Below, in pieces: positions 1 to 6,279 of a stretch of DNA of 6,857 nt. The stretch lies in NCBI GenBank assembly GCA_030429785.1, contig JAUIEQ010000044.1:1-6857 (forward strand), given 5' to 3'. This stretch comes from a bacterium (GTDB lineage: Bacteria; Patescibacteriota; Patescibacteriia; S139-126; S139-133). The notes beneath the pieces were generated by a model. The model worked only from the letters and a program-made list of their open reading frames with translations, made no database searches and was not told the DNA's origin. Each line of letters opens with the position of its first letter. The stretch's first letter is position 1. The position numbers and the translations under genes are program-made.

Positions 1-1
1 T

Positions 2-535
2 TTGATCATCACTTTGCCGTTTTATCCGATAATCATAGCAGCAATCAAGCTCAACTCACCTGGCCCTGTTTTTTTCCGCCAGGTCAGACTTGGTTACAAA
101 GGCAAACCATTTACGATTATCAAGTTCAGATCAATGATTGACAATGCTGAACAACATACTGGGCCGACATGGTCGGCTGACAATGATTCGCGTATTACCA
201 AGATTGGCAAGCTCATGCGCACGACGCGGCTTGATGAAATACCACAACTCATGAATATCTTACAAGGAGATATGAGCTTTGTTGGACCTCGAGCAGAGCG
301 CCCTGAGTTTACCGAAAAACTAACCAAGGATTTGCCGTTCTACAAACAACGCCTCCTTGTCAAACCAGGTCTTACTGGCTGGGCGCAAGTGAGTTACAAA
401 TATGGCAATACCATGGAAGATCAAATTGAAAAACTCCAACACGATCTCTACTATATCAAAAACCGAAACTGGTATCTGGACATATCGATTATTTTAAAAA
501 CAATCAACACGGTTGTCACATTTGTTGGACAATAA
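2..535 (+). CDS. Polyprenyl-phosphate sugar-phosphate transferase, C-terminal catalytic part (5' end outside window)
   Basis: This is the catalytic domain of the bacterial sugar transferase family (WcaJ/WbaP/PglC type). The family moves a sugar phosphate from a nucleotide sugar to undecaprenyl phosphate at the inner membrane face, the first committed step of glycan assembly. In the 177 visible residues the family hallmarks appear in order: SPGPVFFRQVRLG (19-31), KFRSM (41-45), TRLDEIPQ (75-82) carrying the Asp-Glu pair (78-79) that matches the catalytic dyad known from PglC, GDMSFVGPRAERPEF (89-103) and KPGLTGWAQV (121-130). The end resembles the usual family C-terminus (DLYYIKNRNWYLDISIILKT, 148-167). 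The reading frame is open at the left edge and the TTG at position 2 is probably an internal Leu codon. The membrane-anchoring N-terminus is therefore missing, and a short PglC-like form cannot be told from a long WcaJ/WbaP-like form. The acceptor-loaded sugar cannot be deduced. The gene ends at TAA just before an intrinsic terminator. Confidence 0.93.
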   Translation: MIITLPFYPIIIAAIKLNSPGPVFFRQVRLGYKGKPFTIIKFRSMIDNAEQHTGPTWSADNDSRITKIGKLMRTTRLDEIPQLMNILQGDMSFVGPRAERPEFTEKLTKDLPFYKQRLLVKPGLTGWAQVSYKYGNTMEDQIEKLQHDLYYIKNRNWYLDISIILKTINTVVTFVGQ

Positions 536-536
536 A

Positions 537-571
537 ATCCCGGTTGTTAATTACCGGGATCTTGGTTTTTT
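537..571. terminator. Bidirectional intrinsic terminator between convergent genes
   Basis: A perfect 8-bp stem, ATCCCGGT (537-544) with ACCGGGAT (553-560), closes an 8-base loop. On the plus strand it is followed within a few bases by a run of six T (566-571). On the minus strand it is followed directly by TTTTATT. It therefore fits termination of the sugar transferase gene and of the opposing small gene. The TAA stop of the minus-strand gene (547-549) lies inside the loop, so the hairpin overlaps the last codons of that gene. Confidence 0.75.
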
Positions 572-918
572 GGAGTTGGAATGATTAGCAAAGCTATCCT
601 CTTCGCCTTAGCATAGGCTCTGGGGTTTGACGATACCATGCTCTGCAGCCAATACTCTGACTGTGCAAACCCTCGCATCATCGATTCCAAAAAATGTTCC
701 AAGGGAAAACCTGGCGCTTCTGTATGAGCTCCTGCGACATAATAGCTAAAATGCACTTCATAATCATACTTTTCAAAATCAAGTTCGTTCAACAACGCTT
801 TAGCCTGAGGCAAACCAAACTCGGCATAAAACTTTCGTATCATTTGTTTTGGCTTTAGCTTTTTTGAGCGCTTACTACGGTTACGCCGCCTATTTACCAG
901 TGGTAGTTTCTTCGCCAC
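547..918 (-). CDS. Small basic hypothetical protein (123 aa)
   Basis: I do not recognise this protein. It starts at GTG (918), chosen because a strong SD (AAGGAG) sits six bases upstream. The first 24 residues contain 12 Lys/Arg (for example RRRNRSKRSKK, 10-20) and look disordered and suited to binding nucleic acid or acidic surfaces. Residues 26-113 are mixed and aromatic (FEKYDYEVHFSYYVAG, 48-63; QSEYWLQSM, 86-94), probably a small folded domain. The tail is Pro/Asn-rich. There is no signal peptide and no convincing membrane segment. It lies in opposite orientation between the sugar transferase and the flippase, has its own promoter (974-1002) and ends within a shared terminator, so it is a monocistronic insert in the glycan locus. 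The clear SD and promoter support a real gene; function is unknown. Confidence 0.75.
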   Translation of the reverse strand: MAKKLPLVNRRRNRSKRSKKLKPKQMIRKFYAEFGLPQAKALLNELDFEKYDYEVHFSYYVAGAHTEAPGFPLEHFLESMMRGFAQSEYWLQSMVSSNPRAYAKAKRIALLIIPTPKNQDPGN

Positions 919-931
919 AACAAACTCCTTT
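919..931 (-). promoter_or_regulatory. Ribosome binding site of the small basic protein gene
   Basis: Read on the minus strand, AAAGGAG is followed by TTTGTT (six bases) and then GTG. This is a near-ideal SD and spacing. It decides the GTG start at 918, where no ATG is available nearby in frame. Confidence 0.75.
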
Positions 932-973
932 CATATTTCATTGTCGATAATAGTAAGGTACAATTAATATATC

Positions 974-1002
974 AGTGTAGGCAACTAAATAATTTTTGTC
1001 AA
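974..1002 (-). promoter_or_regulatory. Sigma-70-type promoter for the small basic protein gene
   Basis: On the minus strand a perfect -35 TTGACA (1002-997) is followed by a 17-base spacer and TACACT (979-974, four of six matches to TATAAT). Predicted transcription start is near 967, giving a leader of about 49 bases to the GTG at 918. The -35 element lies immediately before the ATG of the divergent flippase gene, so RNA polymerase here would overlap that gene's start region. Confidence 0.6.
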
Positions 1003-1004
1003 AA

Positions 1005-2285
1005 ATGAACACATTCAAACAACAACTGTATCGATTCTTGCGCTGGACACAAACATACACCGGCACTGACATGGTGTACTTGGCCAGTGGAACATTTTGG
1101 CTCAATCTCAACAAACTCTTAGGTATTGTTACTGGCCTTGGATTGTCTATCTTGTACGCTCGGTATATAGACAAAGATATTTATGGAAATTACCGCTACA
1201 TTCTCAGTTTCCTGAGCATGTTTGGGTTTTTTTCACTCTCTGGTATGAGTTTTGCGATGACCCGTGCTGTTGCTCGCGGATATGATTATACCTACAAGCG
1301 ACAAGCAAAAATTATTTTTCTATCAACTCTTGGCATTACAGTTATTGGGGTTATCAGCTCGTTGTATTTTTTCTTCATCAAAGCAGACATAGCAATAGCT
1401 ATGAGCCTTGCGGTCGGTGCGTTACTGATTCCATTTGTAGAAGGTACTGGCAATTGGCGCGCGTACTTAAATGGCAAAAAACAGTTCAAGCAAAAAACAA
1501 TCATCAACGTTCGTGCCAAAGTCGTATATCTAGCTGGTATGCTCATTGTCGTTGCGTGTAATTATTTTTTTGACACCAGTATACCAATTGGTACACTCAT
1601 CATGGTAGCTGGATACATGCTGGCAAATGGTTTACCGAATCTTTGGTATCAGCTAAAAATTCTGCGCACAATCCCCAAAGGCACCAGAACAGAGCCTGGC
1701 AGCATCACATACGGCATTCACTTAACTGCAGCAAAAATTCCGCAAACCATTGCATTTTATCTTGACGGTGTGCTTTTGTATCATTTTCTCGGTCCAGTTA
1801 GTCTTGCGGTATATTCATTTGCAATTGCGCCAGTTGAGCAACTCAAAGGACTGCTCAACTCTATGACCGCAGTTGCTTTTCCAAAGTTCGCAACATCGAC
1901 TGCAAATACATTGCGCAAAACTTTGCCAACCAAGTTGCTCAAACTCATCGCCCTCACCATCCTGATCGCACTCATGTATATCGCTGCCGCTCCATTTGTG
2001 TACAACCTTCTCTTTCCGCAATACAATGAATCTGTTCAGTTTTCACAAATTTTTGCACTTTCGCTACTTGCCGTGCCACTTGGCTTCCTCAGTTATGCCC
2101 TAGAAGCTACCAAACGAAAAAAATCCGTATACCTCACCAATGCTATTTTTCCTTTTATTCAAATTGGACTGTACATTGTTCTGATTCCGCAGTACGGTAT
2201 ACTAGGCGCAGTACTTGGCAAAGTAATCGGCCGGCTGGTTTCAACTGTTGGCACGTGGATAATTTTTAATTCAAAAACAAAATAG
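1005..2285 (+). CDS. Polysaccharide flippase, Wzx/MATE-like (MOP superfamily)
   Basis: This is a polytopic membrane protein of 426 residues, a normal length for Wzx-type lipid-linked oligosaccharide flippases, which move undecaprenyl-linked glycan units across the cytoplasmic membrane. The N-terminal SGTFWLNLNKLLGIVTGLGL followed by ARYIDKDIYGNYRYILS is the typical family opening: a first helix, then an R-x-L/I-x-x-x-x-Y-G-like turn. Hydrophobic helices follow throughout, with a cluster of positive residues (KRKK) before the last pair of helices. Substrate specificity cannot be read from sequence. The ATG at 1005 is preferred; an in-frame TTG at 996 would add three residues. Neither has an SD. 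A weak plus-strand promoter candidate is TTGTCG (941-946), 18 bases, TAATAT (965-970). It forms a tight pair with the methyltransferase gene, one base downstream, which indicates co-transcription. Confidence 0.88.
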   Translation: MNTFKQQLYRFLRWTQTYTGTDMVYLASGTFWLNLNKLLGIVTGLGLSILYARYIDKDIYGNYRYILSFLSMFGFFSLSGMSFAMTRAVARGYDYTYKRQAKIIFLSTLGITVIGVISSLYFFFIKADIAIAMSLAVGALLIPFVEGTGNWRAYLNGKKQFKQKTIINVRAKVVYLAGMLIVVACNYFFDTSIPIGTLIMVAGYMLANGLPNLWYQLKILRTIPKGTRTEPGSITYGIHLTAAKIPQTIAFYLDGVLLYHFLGPVSLAVYSFAIAPVEQLKGLLNSMTAVAFPKFATSTANTLRKTLPTKLLKLIALTILIALMYIAAAPFVYNLLFPQYNESVQFSQIFALSLLAVPLGFLSYALEATKRKKSVYLTNAIFPFIQIGLYIVLIPQYGILGAVLGKVIGRLVSTVGTWIIFNSKTK

Positions 2286-2286
2286 T

Positions 2287-2817
2287 ATGGATTTTTATGA
2301 CCATAAAGACGTGGGGCTCAACCTTGGTGGTGGTGCATATCCCAAGCAAGGTTACCTCAATCTAGACATTCTTGATTTGCCAGAAGTTGATATTGTCTGC
2401 GATATCAATAACGGCATTCCGATGCATGACAACACTGTGACTGGTGTGATTGCATTTCATTTTTTTGAACATATTCCAGACACTGTTGCACTCATGCAAG
2501 AACTGTATCGTGTTTGCCAACACGGCGCAGTTATCAAAATCAAAGTACCCTACTTCAAATCAATTGGTGCTTTCAAAGACCCGACGCATGTGAGCTTTTT
2601 TACTGAACGAACATTTGAGTATTTTGCCGGTAATGCTGCCAAACAATTTAACTTACCTGAATATAATTTTGATATGAACTTTCGCACAAAAAAATTGACC
2701 TACATTTGGTCAAAAAAATGGGTACGCTTTTTGCCATGCAAACGCTCATTTTTCTTACATCATTTTTGGAATATCGCACGCACGATGTATGTTGAACTCG
2801 AAGTAATCAAAGCGTAG
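2287..2817 (+). CDS. Class I SAM-dependent methyltransferase of a glycan locus
   Basis: A 176-residue protein with the class I (Rossmann) methyltransferase pattern: glycine-rich motif I LNLGGG (11-16), an acidic residue after strand 2 in YLNLDI (Asp 27), and HFFEHIPD (58-65), the form of motif II/III usual in the Methyltransf_11-type group (HxxEHxxD). The stretch DPTHVSFFTERTFEYF (98-113) resembles a substrate-side segment common in short methyltransferases encoded in polysaccharide clusters. It probably methylates a sugar or another small precursor, but the acceptor is unknown. Its ATG is one base after the flippase stop and has no SD, so translation is probably coupled to the flippase. Its 3' end overlaps the opposing glycosyltransferase gene by 11 bases, so both stops lie within the other gene's coding sequence. 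Confidence 0.85.
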   Translation: MDFYDHKDVGLNLGGGAYPKQGYLNLDILDLPEVDIVCDINNGIPMHDNTVTGVIAFHFFEHIPDTVALMQELYRVCQHGAVIKIKVPYFKSIGAFKDPTHVSFFTERTFEYFAGNAAKQFNLPEYNFDMNFRTKKLTYIWSKKWVRFLPCKRSFFLHHFWNIARTMYVELEVIKA

Positions 2818-3844
2818 CAATAAACTCGAGGAGCTGTGGCACAACTGCTGTATATGAATAGTGATCGCGAACAAAAACTTGACCTGCGTGTCCAAGTTTT
2901 TTTCGAAGAGTAGCATCTTTGAGCAGAAGCGTGAGCGCTTGCATCCACTCGTCTTGAGTGCTTGCCAACATGCCATTTTTTTTATGTGTTACAACACGCT
3001 TGTTCTCACCCACTGCTGAGAGAACAACCGGCACACCACACGCCATATACTCAAGCGCCTTAAATGCTGCCTTGCCGCGATTAAACGGTGTATCAAGCAA
3101 TGGCATCACACCAATATCAAATTCCTGAATATGTCGGGGTGCGTCACTCGGATCTGACCAGTTCAAATTCTCTACAATACGAACACGGTATTGCTTATTT
3201 GCAAATAATGCATGCACTCGTTCATTCCCACGAGCACCAATTAGTACGAATTCAAAATCATGATGACATGCAAGCTCTGATAACACTGGTTCAAGTAATG
3301 CCAAATTATCATAATGACCTCGCGCATTACCAATCCACCCAATAACTGGCACATTGGTAGTTGTGTGGTCTGCAGAAAATCGCTTATACACATCAGCCTG
3401 CAATACTGTTGGCACTACTATGCAATTGTGATTGTACCGCTGCGCAAATGCCAAGTTAAAATGGCTAGCAACTGTCACACCGTGCGCTATACGAAGTAAT
3501 ATCATTGTTTTGTATCGTGAATGCAAAAATATTGCATCATCAAAATCAAAAATAATCTTAGCGCGAGAAACCATTCGAAATACCACAACAGCCAGAATAA
3601 AATCAACCTGAAAAACTGTTTTGTGCAAATATACAACATCATCAGCCGAAACTGCTCGCAGGGCTGCTATAGTCGCACGCAATTCACCAAACCGAGCCGC
3701 ACTAACATCCCACCACGCTTGTATACGCGGAATATGAACTATAACTGATTGTCCTTGCTTGAAAAGCTCCTGAGCCATCACATGCACTCGAAATCGAGAG
3801 CTTGCCATATTCATGTCACCTTTGGTGAAAAAATGTATGATCAT
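2807..3844 (-). CDS. Glycosyltransferase, GT4-like (GT-B fold)
   Basis: A 345-residue GT-B glycosyltransferase, a cytoplasmic or membrane-associated enzyme that adds a sugar from an activated donor to a growing glycan. Visible landmarks: SSRFRVHVMAQEL (15-27) at the acceptor side of the N-terminal domain, FDFDDAIF (99-106), the inter-domain start of the C-terminal domain IGWIGN (168-173), and the donor-binding region RGKAAFKALEYMACGVPVV (256-274) with conserved Glu 265, followed by AVGENKRVV. Length and order fit a complete GT4-type enzyme. ATG 3844 is chosen because the first beta strand (MIIHFFTKGD) is needed. There is no SD before it, and a later ATG (residue 11) preceded by AAAGGTG would cut this strand off. 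Donor and linkage are unknown. It is transcribed away from the ABC exporter gene and is separated from it by a terminator. Confidence 0.9.
   Translation of the reverse strand: MIIHFFTKGDMNMASSRFRVHVMAQELFKQGQSVIVHIPRIQAWWDVSAARFGELRATIAALRAVSADDVVYLHKTVFQVDFILAVVVFRMVSRAKIIFDFDDAIFLHSRYKTMILLRIAHGVTVASHFNLAFAQRYNHNCIVVPTVLQADVYKRFSADHTTTNVPVIGWIGNARGHYDNLALLEPVLSELACHHDFEFVLIGARGNERVHALFANKQYRVRIVENLNWSDPSDAPRHIQEFDIGVMPLLDTPFNRGKAAFKALEYMACGVPVVLSAVGENKRVVTHKKNGMLASTQDEWMQALTLLLKDATLRKKLGHAGQVFVRDHYSYTAVVPQLLEFIATL
2873..2903 (+). terminator. Possible terminator of the flippase-methyltransferase pair, inside the opposing gene
   Basis: AAAAACTTGAC (2873-2883) can pair with GTC-C-AAGTTTTT (2890-2901) through 11 base pairs with one bulged C, leaving a six-base loop. 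The descending arm runs into seven T (2897-2903). It lies about 55 bases beyond the methyltransferase stop and within codons near the 3' end of the glycosyltransferase gene on the other strand. No better plus-strand terminator was seen after 2817. The pairing may be a coincidence of codons in a coding region. Confidence 0.4.
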
Positions 3845-3850
3845 ATATCA

Positions 3851-3878
3851 ATAGTAACGCATTCCAAAAAGAAAACAA
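3851..3878 (-). promoter_or_regulatory. Candidate promoter of the glycosyltransferase gene, leaderless geometry
   Basis: On the minus strand TTGTTT (3878-3873), a 16-base spacer and TACTAT (3856-3851, four of six matches) lie directly before the gene. Only six bases separate the -10 element from the ATG, so transcription would start at or next to the start codon. This agrees with the missing SD. The -35 half is weak and overlaps the upstream terminator. Confidence 0.35.
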
Positions 3879-3899
3879 TCCTGCTACAAACAGGATTGT
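3866..3899 (-). terminator. Intrinsic terminator of the ABC exporter gene
   Basis: A perfect 9-bp stem, ACAATCCTG (3875-3883) with CAGGATTGT (3891-3899), has a seven-base loop. Read on the minus strand it is followed by TTTTCTTTTT. It begins seven bases after the exporter's TAA. No T run follows it on the plus strand, so it acts leftward and isolates the glycosyltransferase gene from the exporter. Confidence 0.85.
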
Positions 3900-3905
3900 C
3901 TCATC

Positions 3906-5675
3906 TTACTCAGCCAAGAAACCGCCGGCTTGTAATTCCCATAACTTTTTATACACGCCATTTGTTTTGTTGAGCAACTCTGTATGCGACCCCATTTCAA
4001 CAACACTTCCTTGATCAACTACTATAATTCGGTCCATCTGCAGTAGCGTAGACAAACGATGTGCAATAACAAGTACTGTTTTATCTTGCATCAACGAATC
4101 AAGCGCATCTTGAATCATTAACTCTGACTCAGAGTCAAGACTACTTGTCGCTTCATCAAGCACGAGTATCGGCGCATTCTTGAGAATCGCTCGAGCAATA
4201 GCCACACGTTGACGCTCACCACCTGACAACTTCACCCCTCGCTCACCAACCAGTGTTGCATATTGATCTGGTAGTTGTGTAATGAACTCATGACAATGCG
4301 CAAGCTGTGCTGCTTGCACAACCTCAGTATCAGTCGCATCACGTTTTCCATAGCGAATATTTTCTTTGAGTGTTCGGTGAAATAATACTGGATCTTGTGG
4401 AACCAAACTTAGTTGACCTCGCAAAGACAACTGAGTAACGTCTGCAATATTTTGTCCATCGATACAAATCGCTCCTGACGTCACGTCAAAATTTCTGAAT
4501 AATAATGACACAATTGTTGATTTTCCTGCGCCACTTGGACCAACCAACCCAACTTTTTCACCAGCTGCAATAGCAAGATCAAGCTTTGGCAACACAACTC
4601 GCGTTTCATTGTATGCAAAATGAACTTTGTTGAATTCAATTGCTCCGTTGGTAACCACTAATTGCGTTGCCTGTGGCTTGTCTTTGATTTCATGATCAGT
4701 ATTGAGAATCTCTACCATTTCTTCTGCATCAGCCAGCCGCTCATAAATCTGCCTAATTACCCGACCAAAGCCCCATAACTGATTGAATAACTGAATCAAG
4801 TACGCTTGAATCAACGCAAAGTCACCAATAGTCAACAGTCCTCGCTTCCACGCATGCACAGCTGCAAACATGACACCAAAATTAAGACCCATCATCAAAA
4901 ATGCTTGAAATCCTTCAGATAACTCACTTAAATTCCACGAAAAAACATTTATCTTACGCCATTCTTCCGTGAGTTTTTTGTATGATTTGAATTCAAACGG
5001 AAGTGCTGCAAATTGTTTGATCGTAGCATTATTAGTAATCGTATCTGCCAAATAGCCTGTGGTTTTTGAATTTACTTCAGCACGCTGTGTATCGTATTGT
5101 AATTTGAATACTGAGTACCAATAATTAATCGCCATATACACTATAATCCAAGCAAGCATAATGCCGGCAATCAGTCGATTATTGAAAAATATAACCGTCA
5201 AAATTATACTCAGACGAATCACAAGCGGTATCATATCCCAATACAACTTATCCATCATATCTTCAATCGCATGCACAAGTCGAGATGTTTGCCGCACGAG
5301 TGAACCAACAAATGTATTGATAAAAAACCGATGTGAATGCTGATGCACATACTCAAAGCACGTGTTCAAAACATCGCGCATCACATATGAATGCAATGAC
5401 GCATTGCCAAAACCACTAGCTCGAAACAACACAAACACAACTGCGTCGATAGCCAAGATAGTCAGCAAAATAGTAATCAGCTCACCCGCAGCTGACTCAA
5501 GACCAATAGCAGCACTGTCCGCCAATGTATTAAAAAATCGTTTCAAAAATAGCGGCAATGTAAGCTGCAAACTAACCGCAATTGCTACAGCTGTCAGAAT
5601 AGCAAAAAAACGCAGCCTATACGGACGTATATGGTGCCAAAATAATCTATAGGTTTGTTTGGTTACTTGTTTCAT
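3906..5675 (-). CDS. Type I ABC exporter, fused transmembrane and ATPase domains
   Basis: A full half-transporter (589 residues) that should work as a dimer in the cytoplasmic membrane, exporting a lipid, drug or other compound with ATP hydrolysis. The membrane domain has about six helices. The ATPase domain is complete (numbering from the alternative ATG at 5696, seven codons upstream): A-loop Tyr 362, Walker A GPSGAGKST (386-394), Q-loop Gln 434, X-loop VGERG (483-487), signature LSGGE (490-494), Walker B ILVLDE with catalytic Glu 515, D-loop SSLD (518-521) and H-loop His 546. All catalytic residues are present, so a homodimer is possible. The ATG at 5675 is preferred because the extra codons from 5696 fall in a hairpin and T-run (MAFIFLC); neither start has an SD. 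The neighbouring flippase and glycosyltransferase hint at an envelope role, but the substrate cannot be inferred. Confidence 0.93.
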   Translation of the reverse strand: MKQVTKQTYRLFWHHIRPYRLRFFAILTAVAIAVSLQLTLPLFLKRFFNTLADSAAIGLESAAGELITILLTILAIDAVVFVLFRASGFGNASLHSYVMRDVLNTCFEYVHQHSHRFFINTFVGSLVRQTSRLVHAIEDMMDKLYWDMIPLVIRLSIILTVIFFNNRLIAGIMLAWIIVYMAINYWYSVFKLQYDTQRAEVNSKTTGYLADTITNNATIKQFAALPFEFKSYKKLTEEWRKINVFSWNLSELSEGFQAFLMMGLNFGVMFAAVHAWKRGLLTIGDFALIQAYLIQLFNQLWGFGRVIRQIYERLADAEEMVEILNTDHEIKDKPQATQLVVTNGAIEFNKVHFAYNETRVVLPKLDLAIAAGEKVGLVGPSGAGKSTIVSLLFRNFDVTSGAICIDGQNIADVTQLSLRGQLSLVPQDPVLFHRTLKENIRYGKRDATDTEVVQAAQLAHCHEFITQLPDQYATLVGERGVKLSGGERQRVAIARAILKNAPILVLDEATSSLDSESELMIQDALDSLMQDKTVLVIAHRLSTLLQMDRIIVVDQGSVVEMGSHTELLNKTNGVYKKLWELQAGGFLAE

Positions 5676-5714
5676 ACACAAAAAAATAAACGCCATTACA
5701 CGTATCTATGGCGT
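5676..5714 (-). promoter_or_regulatory. Terminator-like hairpin in the leader of the ABC exporter gene
   Basis: On the minus strand ACGCCAT (5714-5708) pairs perfectly with ATGGCGT (5696-5690) across an 11-base loop and is followed by TTATTTTTTT, ending a few bases before the ATG at 5675. It has the form of an intrinsic terminator. It could be an attenuator for the exporter gene or a second terminator behind the upstream gene, which already has one at 5757-5782. If translation instead began at 5696, the start codon would be buried in the stem. Confidence 0.5.
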
Positions 5715-5725
5715 ACATATATGTA
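5714..5725. repeat. 12-bp perfect palindrome upstream of the ABC exporter gene
   Basis: TACATATATGTA is a perfect inverted repeat directly upstream of the leader hairpin and downstream of the neighbouring gene's terminator. Its position in the only space available for the exporter's promoter suits a repressor operator. It is short and AT-rich, so chance is possible. No convincing -35/-10 pair was found around it. Confidence 0.35.
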
Positions 5726-5756
5726 GACGAATCAAAAGTGATTTTGTTACACCGTA

Positions 5757-5782
5757 TTAAAAAGACAGCTTTTCGCTGTCTT
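5757..5782 (-). terminator. Intrinsic terminator of the membrane-anchored hypothetical gene
   Basis: A perfect 8-bp stem, AAGACAGC (5762-5769) with GCTGTCTT (5775-5782), has a five-base loop (GAAAA on the minus strand). On the minus strand it runs into TTTTTAAT. It lies eight bases beyond the TAA at 5791. Confidence 0.85.
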
Positions 5783-5790
5783 AAATACTT

Positions 5791-6195
5791 TTATTTTTCA
5801 ACAGGACTTCCGTACCAAATTTGCACTGGAAAATTCCAAGTAAAATACCGGTATGTACGCTCTGACTGACACAAAAACCAGTCGCCAACTGAATCCTGCT
5901 GTAACACATATTCAGAACTTGGAAACATCTGAGTTCCTAATAATACACTTCCCAGTTTGTTCTGTTCTGCAGATGTTCTGTTGGATTCAGGTAAAAAAAT
6001 ATTAAGCGGTATTGTGCTTGAAGATACTCCTTGAGCAAACCAAGGCACCAAAATATGCGGTGTTGAATATAAGACTTGTTCACCACCTTCAGACTGATAA
6101 CTTAGCCGATGACTGACTCGGGGAGATATCAAAAACCCAAGAATCACACCTACTACAGTTGCCGATATAAAACTTTTGCTTTTAAAATAACCCAT
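5791..6195 (-). CDS. Single-pass membrane-anchored hypothetical protein (134 aa)
   Basis: I do not recognise this protein. The start is ATG 6195, preceded at five bases by GGAG; an in-frame ATG at 6231 would add 12 residues but has no SD. The N-terminus MGYFKSKS followed by the hydrophobic run FISATVVGVILGFLIS (9-24) and then Pro-Arg is a signal-anchor. No clear signal peptidase site follows, so about 110 residues should face outward while tethered to the membrane. The outer part is rich in aromatic and polar residues (VPWFAQG, 50-56; GDWFLCQSERTYRYFTWNF, 104-122; QIWYG, 125-129) with one Cys (109), suggesting a compact beta-type domain. It has its own strong promoter and terminator, so it is a monocistronic unit, probably well expressed. 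The context gives no function. Confidence 0.75.
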   Translation of the reverse strand: MGYFKSKSFISATVVGVILGFLISPRVSHRLSYQSEGGEQVLYSTPHILVPWFAQGVSSSTIPLNIFLPESNRTSAEQNKLGSVLLGTQMFPSSEYVLQQDSVGDWFLCQSERTYRYFTWNFPVQIWYGSPVEK

Positions 6196-6204
6196 CTTAT
6201 CTCC
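6196..6204 (-). promoter_or_regulatory. Ribosome binding site of the membrane-anchored hypothetical gene
   Basis: On the minus strand GGAG (6204-6201) is followed by ATAAG and then ATG at 6195. The five-base spacing is good and decides this start over the upstream ATG at 6231. Confidence 0.75.
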
Positions 6205-6249
6205 AATCGTTTTGAGTTTAGGTCTATTCAAAATATTAAAGGACTCTTT

Positions 6250-6278
6250 TTTATATCAAAAAATGTTTTTATTGTCAA
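6250..6278 (-). promoter_or_regulatory. Strong sigma-70-type promoter with extended -10
   Basis: On the minus strand a perfect -35 TTGACA (6278-6273) is followed by a 17-base spacer ending in TGA and then TATAAA (6255-6250, five of six). The TG one base before the -10 makes it an extended -10. Transcription should start near 6243, giving a leader of about 48 bases. This is the best promoter match in the window. Confidence 0.8.
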
Positions 6279-6279
6279 T

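Noticed and set aside
938..1174. Minus-strand 78-codon open frame across the divergent gap at the flippase start
   Set aside because: It overlaps the conserved flippase N-terminus and has no ribosome binding site; the promoter found there serves the gene at 547-918.
3088..3973. Four successive plus-strand open frames of 61-85 codons opposite the glycosyltransferase gene
   Set aside because: They lie antisense to a gene with clear family motifs, have no SD and show no recognisable domains, so they are frame shadows.
6196..6231. A longer form of the membrane-anchored orphan starting at ATG 6231
   Set aside because: The SD GGAG lies five bases before ATG 6195, and the extra 12 residues are polar and precede a normal signal-anchor.
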